DNA of 64,000 nucleotides from Malachius bipustulatus (taxonomy: Eukaryota > Arthropoda > Insecta > Coleoptera > Melyridae): contig OU342630.1 in the NCBI GenBank assembly GCA_910589415.1, positions 70,490,186 through 70,554,185 on the forward strand, in the 5' to 3' direction. Positions 13,795 through 27,430 of the stretch are shown here, piece after piece; within the stretch, counting starts at the first letter, position 1, and each line of letters begins with the position of its first letter. Position numbers and translations under genes: made by a program. The notes under the pieces were generated by a model. It was not told where the DNA came from. It saw nothing but the letters and a program-made list of their open reading frames with translations, and did not search any database.

Positions 13795-16045
13795 CTATTG
13801 TAGCTACAGGACTTTATAAAATGAAAGTTTTTTTAACGTTAGCCTTTAATTTAATTATTGAAAATTTTGAAAATAAAAAAATACACATCATTAAAAAAAG
13901 ATTACGAGCTTTGAAATAATGAACCACTATACATTCACAACAAAATTAGATTTTATCCGTGGACAGATGAGTTCACGAACCTTTAAAAAAAAAATTGAAA
14001 CTAAATTTGATAAAAAAACGAAAAGTTTTCTCCTTCAAAAGAAATTTTCGTTTTGAAAATTTTTTCAATAATATAATAACGCAAATTAGTAAACCGCTCT
14101 TCGTTTGCAAAGAACCAGTCTGTATAGCGGTAGGGTTTACCGAGCGCATTCACAGTCAATTCAGGAAAATGGTTTAAATAACACAACTATTTTTAGCAAC
14201 AAGGAAATGGCTCCAGCGTGGTCGTTTATACAATTCGGACGAGTGGACTGATATTAATGAAATTGTCTTGGTAAGTTTATAAATTGGGCGAAATGATTAT
14301 CTTGGCATCGTCTACAATCTACATCTACAAGGTGCTGTATATGTAATGACGCCAATGACCTCTTCTGGTACTGGTACTCTACCGAATAGTAGTAAAATAG
14401 TAATAGTAACGCCAGAACCAGAGACGAGAATCTGAGATGTTTTTATGTTGTAATTTATAACAAGTCAGGTGAACACAAAACGCCAACTATACTTTGTTCG
14501 CTCCAATAAACAACGGAGTAGTAAATAAATCACTCTTTTGAGATTTATAGGCGTTGAATCGGAAGGTGTGGCCGGAGATCCTATTCTAGGAAAGGGATAA
14601 ATCGAATCGATTTACAATACAATATTCCATTATTCCATCATTACCATCGAAGTCATATCATAATAGTTTAGTTTAGTTGTCTACTGTGAAATTTTCACTG
14701 TAATTGCTTTGATAACGTGCCCTAAAATTGATACAGGAATTTAGAAATTTTAACCTATTTTCTACCTATAGGCCACTGCTAAACTAACAAAAATGGCACT
14801 TTTTTGGGCATGGGATAGGTTCTTCTTATTCTGTTAATTCGATTGGAAAATAATATTTAGTTTTGCACATATTTGCAGGTGCTCAAAAAATAGTAATTTT
14901 TACAAAATTTCACCTGGACGCTATTTTGGAACGACTTGATCGATATTTCTGAAGTTCAATACCAGACAAAACCCCCTCCAGACACAAACCAATTGCCAAA
15001 ATTTCAATTCCCTAGCTTGAATACTATACGAAATAATCTAGTGGCACGAACGGGTTTTAGCGAAATTTGAACGTAGACATCCTCAATAGACAAAAGTTTT
15101 TTTTTATATTTTTTTTTAACCAAAATGAATTTTTCCATTAAATTTTTTCCAAAATTTCCGCCATTTTAATTACTCGAGTCTTGAAATTATTCATGGTTAT
15201 TAAAAATTATTAGTAGATATTAGTATTGGTGTATATATGCAAAAATTATTATACGCTCAAAATGTCAATTTTTCTACCACGCCCCTGGTTTATTAATAGA
15301 AAGAAACGACTTTTTTAAGTTCAGAGACCTCTCTTTTCATCCTGTTATTTTCATTTTCGAGTTTTTACCTCTTGCATAATGTAATAACTTGCATAGCTAA
15401 TAGGGGTTCAAAAAATACCAATTTTAAGAAAATTCAAATGAAATTTGGAAACGGTTCTATAGATTTTGCTCAAATACATTGACACCCACCCCTTATTCTA
15501 CAAAAATTTAAATTCCTCAGATTGAAAACTGCGACCTGAAATGGTGTGACAAGAACGGGTTTTTCCGAAGTGTGAAGTTCGGTAAATGTCACGCGACTTT
15601 TCTTACACTCCATAAGTTCTACAAGGGTGAATTTAAATCAATTTAAAGAAGGAGGGGGGGACTGTAAACGTTTTCAGTGTACAAAAAAATTTCAACCAAC
15701 AATAAGGTTTATAGATGCGCGGGGAAATTTTTTAATGAGTGTTGAAACTTAACACCAGCAGTTTTATGCATTTTTATAATCGGAACTTACACGTGTTTAA
15801 TTAATTACCTATGACCTCTATGCTATCTATAAATATGTAACACGTATTTACACGTATGTATTTATACATCTTAACTCGAGTTATGGATAAAGGATCAAAT
15901 TTTGTAATTTCTATACGTATGTTTAAATCCAAATTCGAGAGGCCTTGAAAATTCATTTTAAGATGACATGAAATTCAAATAAAATAATAATAGATAATGA
16001 GCGACCAAAATAATCAAATGTAATCAAATTCGTCATTATAAATTT
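13795..16045. other. Non-coding DNA with old repeats
   Basis: Contains a GGGCGAAAT fragment near 14285 related to the blocks at 11050 and 11730, and the dispersed repeats near 14740-15650. No supported gene. Confidence 0.45.
15290..15650 (+). repeat. Dispersed repeat, related to 51690-52030
   Basis: Diverged similarity over about 340 bp. Shared order: GGxTTATTAATxGA, CATCCTGTTA-like, GGGxTTCAAAAA, GATTTTGCTCAA, ATTGAAAACTG. Part of 14740-15080 looks related too. Confidence 0.5.
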
Positions 16046-17226
16046 AAAAGGGAATTCCGACTTAAAACTCGGATTTCCAATTTTAAATTTCCGACGAGGA
16101 ACACACCTCTTTATCACTTCATGACGTCATAAAGTAAAACACACCATATTTTTCGATTGCTTATTCGAAAAAAAAAAAAACTTTGATTGTCGTCAAAAAA
16201 ATAATGAATGTTTTTAGGCGACTGTCACAAAAATTGGTGTTATGGATTACATACCGTTCTTAAGGTAAAACTTTTCGGTCGCTTTTACTTTACGGCCGCG
16301 CATTTACTTCACGGCCACTGGAGAAAACTTTAACTTGAGAGGCAGTCGCCTAAGAAATGTTGTGTGCACCTCGACCGAAAGATCTTTTTTAGCCTCACCT
16401 GAAATTTGCTCACCCTCATCGGCTTCATATTTCCGATTCGACCAAATATACATAGGTATACCGAGTGATTCTTATAACCTGAAATATTTCAATATCTCGA
16501 AGAGTAAGCAGCACTTTTGCACTTTTAATTTTTAAAGAACCCTAATTTTTTATTGCGACATCGTATATTCAGCAACAAAAAATGCGTAATTTTTATCTGG
16601 AACATTTTTTGCGATTTATCATAGATGGCGCTGAAATCGAATAGTTTTAATTAAAAATGTTTTGTTCGGTATGGGAGACATCGTTTAAACACAAATAACT
16701 CCCTGCACACCACACTCCTTGCAAGGAGTGTGGGGTAAAATAAGGAAAATTTTAAATCACAACCCCTTTTTATTGTGAATTAGGATAAAGCGACAACAAA
16801 TGCGTAAGATTTATCTGAAACATTTTTTGCGGTTTATCATAGATGACGCTGAAATCGAGGAAATTTGATTTTGTTTATTTCTCTAATATCTCAAAAATCT
16901 CCCACCCTGCGGAAAAAATGTTTTTACAAAAATTGTTTTGTTCGGTATGGGAGTCATAAAACTTTTGTACAAAAAAAACCCTTCACCCCTCACCCCTTGC
17001 GAGGGAGTGGAGAATTTTAAATCACAACCCCTTTTTCTATTGCGAATTCGTATTCAGCGGTAAAAAATGCGTAAGATTTATCTGAAACATTTTGGCGATT
17101 AGGTAATCATAGAAGGCGCTGCAATCGAGGAAATTTGATTTTGTTCTCTCTCAATATCTCGAAATTCCTAGTTTTAAGTCGGAATTTCAAGTTTAAAGTC
17201 GGAATTCTTAGCTTAAACGCGGAATT
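16046..17226. mobile_element. Inverted-repeat element containing a three-copy tandem repeat
   Basis: The ends AATTCCGACTTAAAACTCGG and AGTTTTAAGTCGGAATT are inverse. Inside, a block with ATGCGTAAGATTTATCTGAA and TTATCATAGATGGCGCTG recurs at about 16583, 16801 and 17068 (spacings 218 and 267). No plausible gene. Confidence 0.75.
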
Positions 17227-19818
17227 AAAAAAAAAACTGGGGCGGCGCTTCTACGCAGACGCCTTCGTAGTATTCCGTGTAAATTCAGTTTTTAATTTTC
17301 ATCCGAAGACTTACAAAATTACTTGTAAAAAATCATAACTATAGTAATCTCGAATAAAGTTTATTTTTTCTCAAAAATATTCAACGTGGCATAAATTAAT
17401 ACATATAATAATAGCATAAATTATTAATATGACCTTGTAAGTACATTTAGATGGAAACTAAAGCGCAAATTCACAGAAATAGTGTTATAATTATTCTCCA
17501 ACGTATATACCTACCTACAAGCACATATTCAGTGAAGTATTTTTTCAACAAAGTAAAAGACCATTCATTTCCTGACACCACCGTTGCTTATGGTGTAGGT
17601 ACTATACATACAGCAATTTGAATTTGGTTGTAATATGATTTGTAATTATACTTGCAATAATGTTTGCACATGTTTCAACTAGTATACGTACTTAAACATG
17701 ATTAAGTAGTAAATCGTTAATTAACTCTTATGAAACTGGCAACGATTTGCGTGTGAACTGTGGCATAAAAATGAACGATCAAAATGATTTATTTATACCA
17801 GCACACTTGTGTATACCTACTACCATAAACTAGGTTTATGGGAATTTCACTAGAAATGTTAAGGAAAAGGAAATAGGTACGAAGAAAGAAAGAGATTGTC
17901 AAAAAAAAAGTCCAAGTCCAGTGTATGTAAAACACTAATTTACGAAGGAATTTATGATCATAACTTAGATGAATTTTTTTAGCTATTAATTTGACACATT
18001 CTGATTTAAGCTTCCCTCAAATTAAAGATTGCAGTGAAAACTATATAGACATCTAATTTCTAAGGAAGATTTGCAACCGTCGACGAAACTTTAATACATA
18101 AAAATACTACTTACTTCGAATACGACAATAAATAGTTCAATAATCATTAATGGATGGCCCAAAAAATTTACATTAAAATCAGGATATGATCTGGAATGAT
18201 TTATTCACTGTAACACTTTCAAATGTAACACAATATTTTTTGTAACCCCATCTTAAAAGTCATTACTAAAAGCTATTTTTAAAAGTTACTAAAAATATTT
18301 AGAAAGTCATTTGCTATGGCTAAGCTAAAACATTCCACGTATAAACACGCTGAACTTACAAATTCGTTTTAATTCAAGAATTCTAGTAACAGCAAAAAAT
18401 GGACTTAGCAGACGAAATTCATTAAAATTGCTAATTCATTTTTTATATCTTTGTATCTAGACTTTTTCGCGTTTTCAATTAGCATTAAGAGTTCTAATAT
18501 AACAACCAGACGTGAGATTATTTAAGTATAAATAGCATTATTAGCATATTTTTTCCGGTCGGTTTCGTGAAACACCGAGTTTGGTTAATAGGCAACGATA
18601 AAGTATCATGTCAGCATAAATTCTAGATGAATGTTTGTAGTTTGTAGTGTAAAGTTCAGTTGCTTATGTAAGTGCAGAAAATCTCCTTTTCCAATCAACG
18701 TTAGGTAGGTATATTTTCAAATCATATAGTCAGCGATTTATTAAGGTTTTTGCGCTGCAGAAATTAACAAATTATTTTTATTTATACCTAGGTACTTACA
18801 CCTGTGAAATAAAGACTTTTAAAGTAATTATACATGTCTGTTATTATACCTATATGAATAAACTTCTCATTTTACAAGTTCTAACAAGTCTTTATAGTCT
18901 CCTATTAGTCCTATATTACACACACATTACATTATTGCTTATGTACAGTACATGTTAACATATCGTTGAACTGAATATTTTTCACTAAATTTATCATTAC
19001 TACTAACTACCTCGCTTATTTTACTTTATACATGTTCTTTCAGGGATTAGAGACGAAGTTTTTAGAGACGAGTCTTTTAACACTTTCAGTGGGAACTGCA
19101 GGTAAATGACGTAATGGCAATTGGCAATTATTCTGCAACCAGAGACAACAATTATATTATCTTTCTCTATGTCTACAACCTCACACCATTTTGTGAACGA
19201 TGACACCCCTTTACCATATTTTTTTACCAAAACTCAACTAAGTTTACCAAAAATGATTAAGTTTTTTTTTTATAATTTTTTTTTCATTAGTCGCTTTCTG
19301 AAAAAATTGGCCCCAATTCCTATAATTTTGCGAGAAATTGCTTTCTAAAAAATTGGTTGTGAATTCACAATTCATCAGAAGTAGCATGAGTATCAATTTT
19401 TTATTTCAAATTACTTGAAGTGATACGACGGCCAATTTCAGGTTCAGGTTAGATATGAGCTTAGCACAATATGTGCTCTTTTTACATCTGCAGAAAATGT
19501 TAATTTTGAAACTCACGTCAGTTAAAAAAAACTGTCAAGCTTTTTAAAACTGTCTGTCAAACTGTCAAGTCGATATAGGTAACCATTCCAGTAAAGATGC
19601 ACAAACATGGAGCCCTAAACTAGACAGCGTCTGATGAGTTGATATAAAAAACCGATTTTACTAATTCAGAAATTTTGTCTTTTGATATGTGAAAAATTTC
19701 TTTTAAATAACGAATATATCAAGTCTGCTTGTACTTAGCAAACTCGATTGACAATTGAATGTCCACGTTTGACCACTGAATAATTTTGTTTTACCATATT
19801 TTGTTTTTCGTACTTTAA
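17227..19818. other. AT-rich intergenic DNA
   Basis: Only short frames were seen. AGGTACCTA/TAGGTAGGTA words are scattered through it. Confidence 0.5.
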
Positions 19819-20283
19819 TTGAAAAAATTTCTCGACCAACTTCATCGATCTAATGTTAAAAATTGTGTGAATAGTGACGTTTTACTGCTCATTTTGCTCA
19901 ACCGGTGTCACCATCCGCTGAAAACGAACGACGATAGTTGTTGTAATATTTTGACCACCCCTTTGAAAAAACTTGAGCGAAAAACACGAATTCTCGCCGA
20001 TCTCGGCCAACTTCACATATACCTATCTAATGTTCAAAATATACTAAATTTGATTGAAGTTTTATTGCTCATTCTTCTAGTTAAGTTAAGAGAGCTCTTT
20101 CTAGATTTTTTCGAGAGGGTGCATGGTCAGATGATTTCAACGGCTTATCGTTCATTTCCAGGGATGGCCAACGGGACGAGCAAGTTTCGAACCCCGGAAA
20201 GAAACCCGTTTGTTTTCATGGATGAGCGACATGGCTGGAATGAAAACAAGAAACAATTTTTTTTTTGGACCTGGTCGAATTGA
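19819..20283 (+). other. Open frame of 154 codons over a duplicated block, probably not a gene
   Basis: An ATG-started frame includes two similar segments (LHRSNVKNCVNSDVLLLILL and a diverged copy) from a DNA duplication of about 190 bp. No family was recognised and no promoter or splice signals are convincing. It is recorded because it is the longest non-repeat frame in the left half. Confidence 0.2.
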
Positions 20284-20404
20284 TCTTTGCGGTGATCAAA
20301 CCTGGTGAAACGATGGTTTTAAACGAATGAGTAATAAAACGTCGCATTATATTCACAATTTTGAACATTACCTATTATACCGAGCTAGATTACTTATAAC
20401 TTAC

Positions 20405-20941
20405 CGTGCGTTTTTCGAAAATCGCCCCAGCGGTTGTTTCCAACTTCAAAACTTGTTTTCAATGTCATCTTAAGTGATGAAATTTTCATTAGGTATTTAG
20501 GACTAATTTTGACATCTATTGCACCTATTAATAATGCACGTAATGTCCGAACGTATAAGCAGAAGTGACATCAACTTTTGATTTTTTTATTGATATCTTG
20601 AGCCGTTTTCAATGTAAGATGCTTTGAAAATGGAAAATGGCGATTTAAATTTGTTTACAACTCATCAATTACTTGCTACAAAATTGAGTTGTGAAAACCA
20701 TTGATAATAAATATTCTCAGGTAATCTATAAATGTAATGTATGCAGGGTGTTCCACTCGGTGTTCCATTTGAATATCAAATGTTGATGTTACATTCGGTT
20801 ACATCCGGAAGTGAAGTCAGGTCTACGATAGATGCAAACGATGATGTCTGAAGTAGTGCTAAATTCTATGAAAATTTGAGAACTTGAGATGAAATTGAAA
20901 AGAATAAGCTATAGACTTGGGCGGTTTTCGAAAAACACACG
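20405..20941. mobile_element. Foldback element sharing a core with 23032-24188
   Basis: The ends CGTGCGTTTTTCGAAAATCG and the inverse of CGTGTGTTTTTCGAAAACCG. The inner word GATATCTTGAGCCGTTTTCA is also found in the elements at 23032 and 49272. Confidence 0.8.
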
Positions 20942-21266
20942 ACATAAAGTTGGCTAAGAAATATTTTCTTGATTAGGTATACACTCAAAAATAAAAATTT
21001 GTAAAAAAAATTACACAGTAGTGAAACGTTGTCATTCTATGGCCACATGTTGTAGCACACGTCAATAGCACACGTTTTGATTGCTAATAAAACGTTTATT
21101 TGATATGAAAATTGAAATAAGTATGAAATTTCAATGACTTTGCATTATATTGACACTAAAATTTTAGATGTTATAGAAAAATAGTACAGTCCTATCATAT
21201 TATAGAACCTTGTATAAATTATTATTATCATTAATAAAATACAATAAATAAAAATTTATAAATCTT

Positions 21267-22005
21267 AGGAAAGGGTCCCGCAAAATCCTTATGGGAATTG
21301 GCTTCCGGTTAAATTTAATAGAATTTTGGGTATCGGTATCGGTAAGTATTCGATAAGAGATCATAAGTCTACATGGGCGTAATCCCATAAAAACTCGCGT
21401 TCTCAAGATATTCACCTCTGAAGTTGGATTTTTTTCTCTCACGACAGTCACGCACACATTTTATAACTTCCCCTCTAATTGTTTTAGAAGAAACGTCAGA
21501 TGATTCATTTGCTAAGATTGAAAAGCTGCTTCTATTGCAGTATAGTTACATTATAGGTCTCTTGAGCCATTTTAGAGAAAAACAGGAAATAGTTTCCATT
21601 TTGTAGTGTCGTTTTTGTAATAGCCTTGGCTGTCACTTTAAAATTAGATTTTCTTTTAATTTTTGACGATTTTATTGTTGAAGTCACTTCAATTACGAAA
21701 ATGATAAGACAAAATCAGTAAGTGGTTTTTCCTGTTTTTCTCGAAAATGGCTTAACAGACCTAAAATGCATGTATAACTACTGCAACAGAAGCAGCTTTT
21801 CAATGTTAACAAATGAGCTACCTATAAAATTTATCTCTAAAACAATGGGGGGGGGGGGGTAATATTTAAGAATTACGAGTTTTTATGGAGTTATGCCCAT
21901 GAAGACTCATGATCTACTCATCAAGTACTACCAATACCCAAAGTTACTTACATCAAATTTACCCGGGAGCCAATTCCCAAAAAGATTCTGCGGGGTCCTT
22001 TCTGT
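21267..22005. mobile_element. Foldback element with internal poly-G
   Basis: Outer arms (GGGAATTGGCTTCC at the left, GGGAGCCAATTCCC at the right) and inner arms (AAGCTGCTTCTATTGCAG and CTGCAACAGAAGCAGCTT) are inverse. A run of about 13 G lies at 21846-21858. Confidence 0.8.
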
Positions 22006-23031
22006 TTTGTTTAAGATAAGATTTATGACATTTTTAAAGCTCACACAAGTTATATACCTACTTGAGGCTTAATAATTTATTCTTGATGAATATAACTGTG
22101 GATATATTATCTTCTCGCCGGTATAGGGGCAGCTTCATTGTTCGAGAAATATAATTAATAATAAACCTGACGAGATGTTCCTGGATTGGTTTCAGAACAA
22201 TGGTATGATTTGGTATTCCGCATGCAATAAATATAGGAGCTTAAATATTTTAATCTACATATCATTAATTACATACTATTTACGCTCATAAATAAACCAG
22301 TAGCAGGAAGTGGTTGGTATAATAACTTCAAAATGAAGTCTATTTTGCTGTGGAATGCTAAGGCAAGGCTATAAATACGATAAATTTTAATCATAACAAT
22401 GATATCTAAGAAGTATTTTGTAAAGTATAAAATTTAGCATGGCTCAGTAGCATATTAAATAAGTAAAACCACATTAATTGTTTCCGAGATTTTTTCTTTG
22501 TATTTTCCGATTTTAATTACATTTACGTTAGGTACCTATACGTGAATATCGACATACCTAGAATGGTTTCTTATGATTTTGCTGCTCTCTTGTTTGTAAA
22601 AGATAATAAAATTCTCGTTTTGAATTTTTACTTCTTGGAGTTCCGACCTGCTTCGTCAAATACCAATTTCTAACATTATTTTAGTTTTGAAAAATCGAAT
22701 TAGCCTTGAAAATTTTCAAAAAAACTTTTTTTCTGTCGAGTACTTTAAAAAGTCCTTCAGAATCAACATCGAGAACTCTAGTCGATTTTGAAATTTGGTT
22801 AGAGGCCTGAATATGGAATCGAGTGCTGCCTAATATAAACAATTTTTTGGAAAATAAAAATCGAGATGAAAATAGGTTTCTCGGAAATTTCTAAGGAATA
22901 TTTGATTTTTTGAAATCAAAAAAGTATTTGATTGAAATTATATTAGAAATTAATCTTGAACTCAACCCTATAAAATGAAAAATCCTAACGAGAATTTTCT
23001 ATTCTTCACAAGAGTCCTTTCACCTATTCTA
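22006..23031. other. Intergenic DNA
   Basis: No gene, repeat family or RNA gene recognised. Confidence 0.45.
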
Positions 23032-24188
23032 TACAGGGTGTCTGCTTAAGGCTGGCCACTGGCTATATCTCGGAAACTAATGGGCCTAGAACCTCAAAAT
23101 AAAAAATTTCCAGACATAAGTGATCACGAGAAATTCAATGAAAATATTTTTAAGATGGCCGCACTTCCGGTATTTCTGGAAGTGCGGCCATGGAGTGCGG
23201 CCATCTTGAAAATATACAGGGTGTCTGCTTAAGGCTGGCTACCGGCTATATCTCGGAAACTAATGGGCCTAGAACCTCAAAATAAAAAATTTCCAGACAT
23301 AAGTGATCACGAGAAATTCAATGAAAATATTTTCAAGATGGCCGCACTTCCGGAAATACCGGAAGTTGACACCTACTTCGTTATTTTAACAGGAACATCC
23401 TGTATATTATTATATTTTTTAAATGTCTGAAAAAATCGAATACAGGTGGTTTTCACCATTGGAATTTAGATTGAGCGGTTTATGAGTTATAAACAAGTGA
23501 AAATCGAAAATTTTCAACTTCAAAGCAGTCTAGAATAAGAACGGCTCAAGATATCCAAAAACGGTTTACATGTCCCTCCCTATCCTAACTTTTCACGTTT
23601 TATCCCAGTATGTGGAGTAAATTTTAATACAGGGTGATGAAAATCGATTTTTTATCACCCTGTATTAAAATTTAAACCACATAGAAGGATACTATGTGAA
23701 AAGTTAAGATAGGGACATGTAAACCGTTTTTAGATATCTTGAGCCGTTCCAGTTCTAGACTGCTTTGAAGTTGAAAATTTTCGATTTTCACTTGTTTATA
23801 ACTCATAAACCGCTCAATCTAAATTCCAATGGTTAAAACCACCTGTATTCGATTTCTTCAGACATTTAAAAAATATAATATTTTACAGGGTGTTTCCATT
23901 AAAATAACGAAGTAGGTGTCAACTTCCGGTATTTCCGGAAGTGCGGCCATCTTGAAAATATTTTCATAGAATTTCTCGTGATCACTTATGTCTGGAAATT
24001 TTTTATTTTGAGGTCATAGGCTTATTAGTTTCCGAGATATAGCCGGTGGCCAGCCTTAAGCAGACACCCTGTATATTTTCATTGAATTTCTCGTGATTAC
24101 TTATGTCTGGAAATTTTTTATTTTGAGGTTCTAGGCCCATTAGTTTTCGAGATATAGCCAGTGGCCAGCCTTAAGCAGACAGCCTGTA
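23032..24188. mobile_element. Foldback element with doubled ends
   Basis: The terminal module TACAGGGTGTCTGCTTAAGG occurs twice in a row on the left (23032 and 23215) and twice in inverse on the right (ending 24074 and 24188). The middle is a perfect small palindrome (ACAGGGTGATGAAAATCGAT and its inverse, 23630-23666). No coding. Confidence 0.95.
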
Positions 24189-24948
24189 TACAGGTGTCCC
24201 ATTTTTTAGAGCTCAATATTATGGGTATCGGGTATCTGGTAAACGCTAAAAGTTACAGAGAGATTCATCGTGAAAAGAAACTCAAAAACTCCAATTTTTA
24301 TATTCTCAATACCTACCAAACTCCTTTATTATTAGAAGTTTCAATTTGAAAGTTGACGTATTGACATTGTTTGTCATTCTGCATTTACTGGCGCCACTTG
24401 ATTGTTTTTACGACTAACTAGTATTGAAAATATAATGGTAGTCAACTTTTTCACGGAATTTGAGATTTATTTAATTATGGGGTGATGTCACATCCGTATA
24501 GGTACTTATTTTTGAGACATTTATCATAAAGAATATTATTTGAAAAAATTTTTGAAATAAATTGTAATTAAGTAGGTATACAGAAAAATTTTCTGTATAC
24601 TTTTTCAAAGAAAAATCCAAGATGTCGTTCATAAAGAAAATTAAAGTTGACTATCATGACTATAATAATCTTCGAAACAAGCGGGCGTAAAACGATCAAG
24701 TGACACCAATAAATGCAGAATGTCAAACAATGTCAATACATCAACTTTCAAATAGAAACTTGAAATAATAAAGGAGTTATTGGGAAAAAAGTTTTTTAGT
24801 TTTTTTAGTATATTTCAGAAACGGTCACAGATATCTTATGCCTTCACGGATTCGAGATGGCACAAAAGAGCTCATATTTCAATATGTATTTCGTCTTATA
24901 GCGTTTATAAGATACCCATTGTGAGGTGTGAAATAAGGGACACCTGTA
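24189..24948. mobile_element. Foldback element abutting the previous one
   Basis: TACAGGTGTCCCATTTTTTA at the left and GGGACACCTGTA at the right. Inner arms TTGACATTGTTTGTCATTC and GAATGTCAAACAATGTCAA are clear inverses. Confidence 0.9.
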
Positions 24949-26849
24949 TACTCTTCGGGGACACACGAATAAATATCCCTGCAGAATGGTTCAGCCCCAA
25001 TAAATAAATTGAATATTTCAATTATCGAGCACATTTTGATAATCCTGAGCCACTTCGATCTGAGATTTTGAAATGATATCCTGACGCAATAAAAATTTCA
25101 TCCCTAAATTAAACCCTCTGATACCTCGAGTGACTGTTACATTACAGCCCCTAAATTTTTTAACAAGAAAGTTTGGGCTTGTGATGCCTCATTTCAAAGG
25201 TATTTTTATGCTCTATTCAGAAGTGATATGGTTAAAAATTTAGTGCAGAATTGAATGGTAAAAACTAAGAAAATTATTTTCTTGACGACGAAATTATCTA
25301 CAAGAAACGAAAAACGAATAATCTTCTGGAACCTTACTTATTTTGCATATAAGTTCAAATAATTATTTGAATTTAACAAAGGAGTGGCTAATGACAATAA
25401 TTTGCTTTCCAATTATTATTCCCGAGGAAACATCAAACTTTCCAGGATTTTTCGTGTGTATTTTTTACTCGTCCAGTGAGAATTTTCATTATCCCAATAG
25501 TGACAGTGCTGACACGTTTAGAATACAATTTTATACATGACGATCGATTTTGGCTATCCAGCTACCAAACAGCCTGTATAAGCTCCTGAGTTGGTGTCAA
25601 TATGTCATTTGTATTTTGTTTTTTGTTTTTTCGATAATCGCAGAATAGAGGAACGGCTAACATCTAATGCTAAAAGTACAAGTGTCGATTTGAAGTAGAT
25701 GTATGGTTTTCTTGAGGGCTTTCGGGAGCTTTCTTCCAATTCAAGCTGTAGGTATATCCAATTTGGTACCTGCGGTCAGTAGTTTTATTCTTTTTTATCC
25801 GACTTAAACGTCCATGATCCCGAAGCAGGCTTTCGAGCTGCTTTCCATCATCTTACGAATAATTCTACATTGGGATGGATATTGGATTTATCCCAGGATA
25901 TACATACTCCTAACCATGCAGCAAATCAGGAATTTCTCCTTGAAATAGCGGAGCAACGTCAGTTTGTGATTGGGTTTGATTTCCCTAACCATGCAACCAT
26001 CTGCAGAATTGTTATCTTATGCATTTCTGTTAAATTAGTCATGTTTCTCAATCTCGCACTCCTGTATAGACAGCAAGCTGTAACGACGTTTTCATTAAAA
26101 CTATCACGTAACTAAGGGAGAACCATGATAATACTGATAATACCAACGTTCCAAGACCAAAGCAATTTCTCCTATTTTATCATTCATTTTGCGATAAATT
26201 TAAAAACATTTTTAAAGCATTTAATGAAAAAATCTTTCAAATGAGGTAAGTACTACCTCTCACAAATCACAAATCCTTACTTGCAGTTTGAAAATTTAAG
26301 AGTCACTTGGGTGGGGTTCATTAGGGATGCTAAGTTGCGTCAGGATGTCATTTTAGAATTTAAAATTGACGTGTTTCGGTATATTAATTTGCGATGGCCG
26401 TTGGACCACTATCTAGGTCTAGGTATCTGTTGAAAAATGTTCCTACTTCAATAATACCTACTTCAATCATACTGTCTAGTACCTACCCCTCGTTTATTTA
26501 CAGATTTACCTCCAATAAATTTTGGACACAGACTCGAAGAGGATTAGGATGAAGGCATTGAAATTAAACTTTTTAGAGGTGAAGGAAGTGCAAAAAGAAC
26601 TAAAAGATTCGTTTTAGTCTAAAAATAACAGAAAATATTTTATGTTTGAGATTACAATTAAGGAACAGCTCCATAAACTTCTTCCACTTATCCTGAAGTA
26701 ATGATAACTGACGAGGAAGAGCACTCATTCTAAAAATAACCAAACTGACAAAGGTAAAATCGTCTAAAAACTAAACTAAAAACACTCACTTGCAATTTTC
26801 TTTTACTGGCAGTTTACCTCAATCGCCCAGTAGGAGTCCTGTGTTACAC
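24949..26849. other. Intergenic DNA
   Basis: Short unconvincing frames only (for example near 25343 and 25870). No family recognised. Confidence 0.45.
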
Positions 26850-27430
26850 ACCACAAAAACATTACAACGCCGTCGGGACGCACGAAGTTTAAAATAAATA
26901 GTCACCTATTTCCTAGAACCGGCAAGCGTCCAAAGAAAGACCTCGAGCACCCAACAAAACCAATAAGACACCCGCAAATCTAAAATTCCAAGATGGAGTG
27001 GACACCGAAGACACACGTTCTCGGGGAAACTTGGAGTTGGTTGGAGAAATCTTTAAGTCGCCCGCGGAGTCATGGTTTAAATATAAACACGACGAAGGCG
27101 CCTTGACTCGAAGCACTTACCGTAGACGAGCGTAATAATAATAACAGAACAGAGTCGAGGAAGCTGCTATGTCTCTCTCACCACCAGCAGGCCTTCGCCA
27201 TCGGACAATGTGCGTACTATAGACGAGCTTTACTACTACGATACTACAAGAATGTGGCGGGGATACTACGTGCAGCGGACCAGATGAAAGGCGGCCCGGG
27301 AATATGCAGCTTGAAAGCGCCGCTCAGCTGGTCTGTTGCGGTAAGAAAGTTCATAACGTGTAGGAGATGTTTTGAGGATGAAGTGGCTCTGAACCTGAAG
27401 AGATATGTGTCCGATGCCAGAACCTGAACG
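26850..27430 (-). promoter_or_regulatory. CpG-rich patch, possible promoter and non-coding first exon
   Basis: This segment is markedly richer in G+C and in CG dinucleotides than the surrounding AT-rich DNA. On the minus strand CGTCTACG is followed by a strong donor, GTAAGT, at 27120-27115. Open frames here are short and unconvincing. The best reading is a 5' untranslated exon (from somewhere near 27400 to 27121) of a gene whose coding exons lie outside the window or far away across a long intron. An old transposon fragment is possible. Confidence 0.3.

Noticed and set aside
20195..20215. B-box-like TTCGAA word as a tRNA
   Set aside because: No T-arm stem and no A box at the proper distance.
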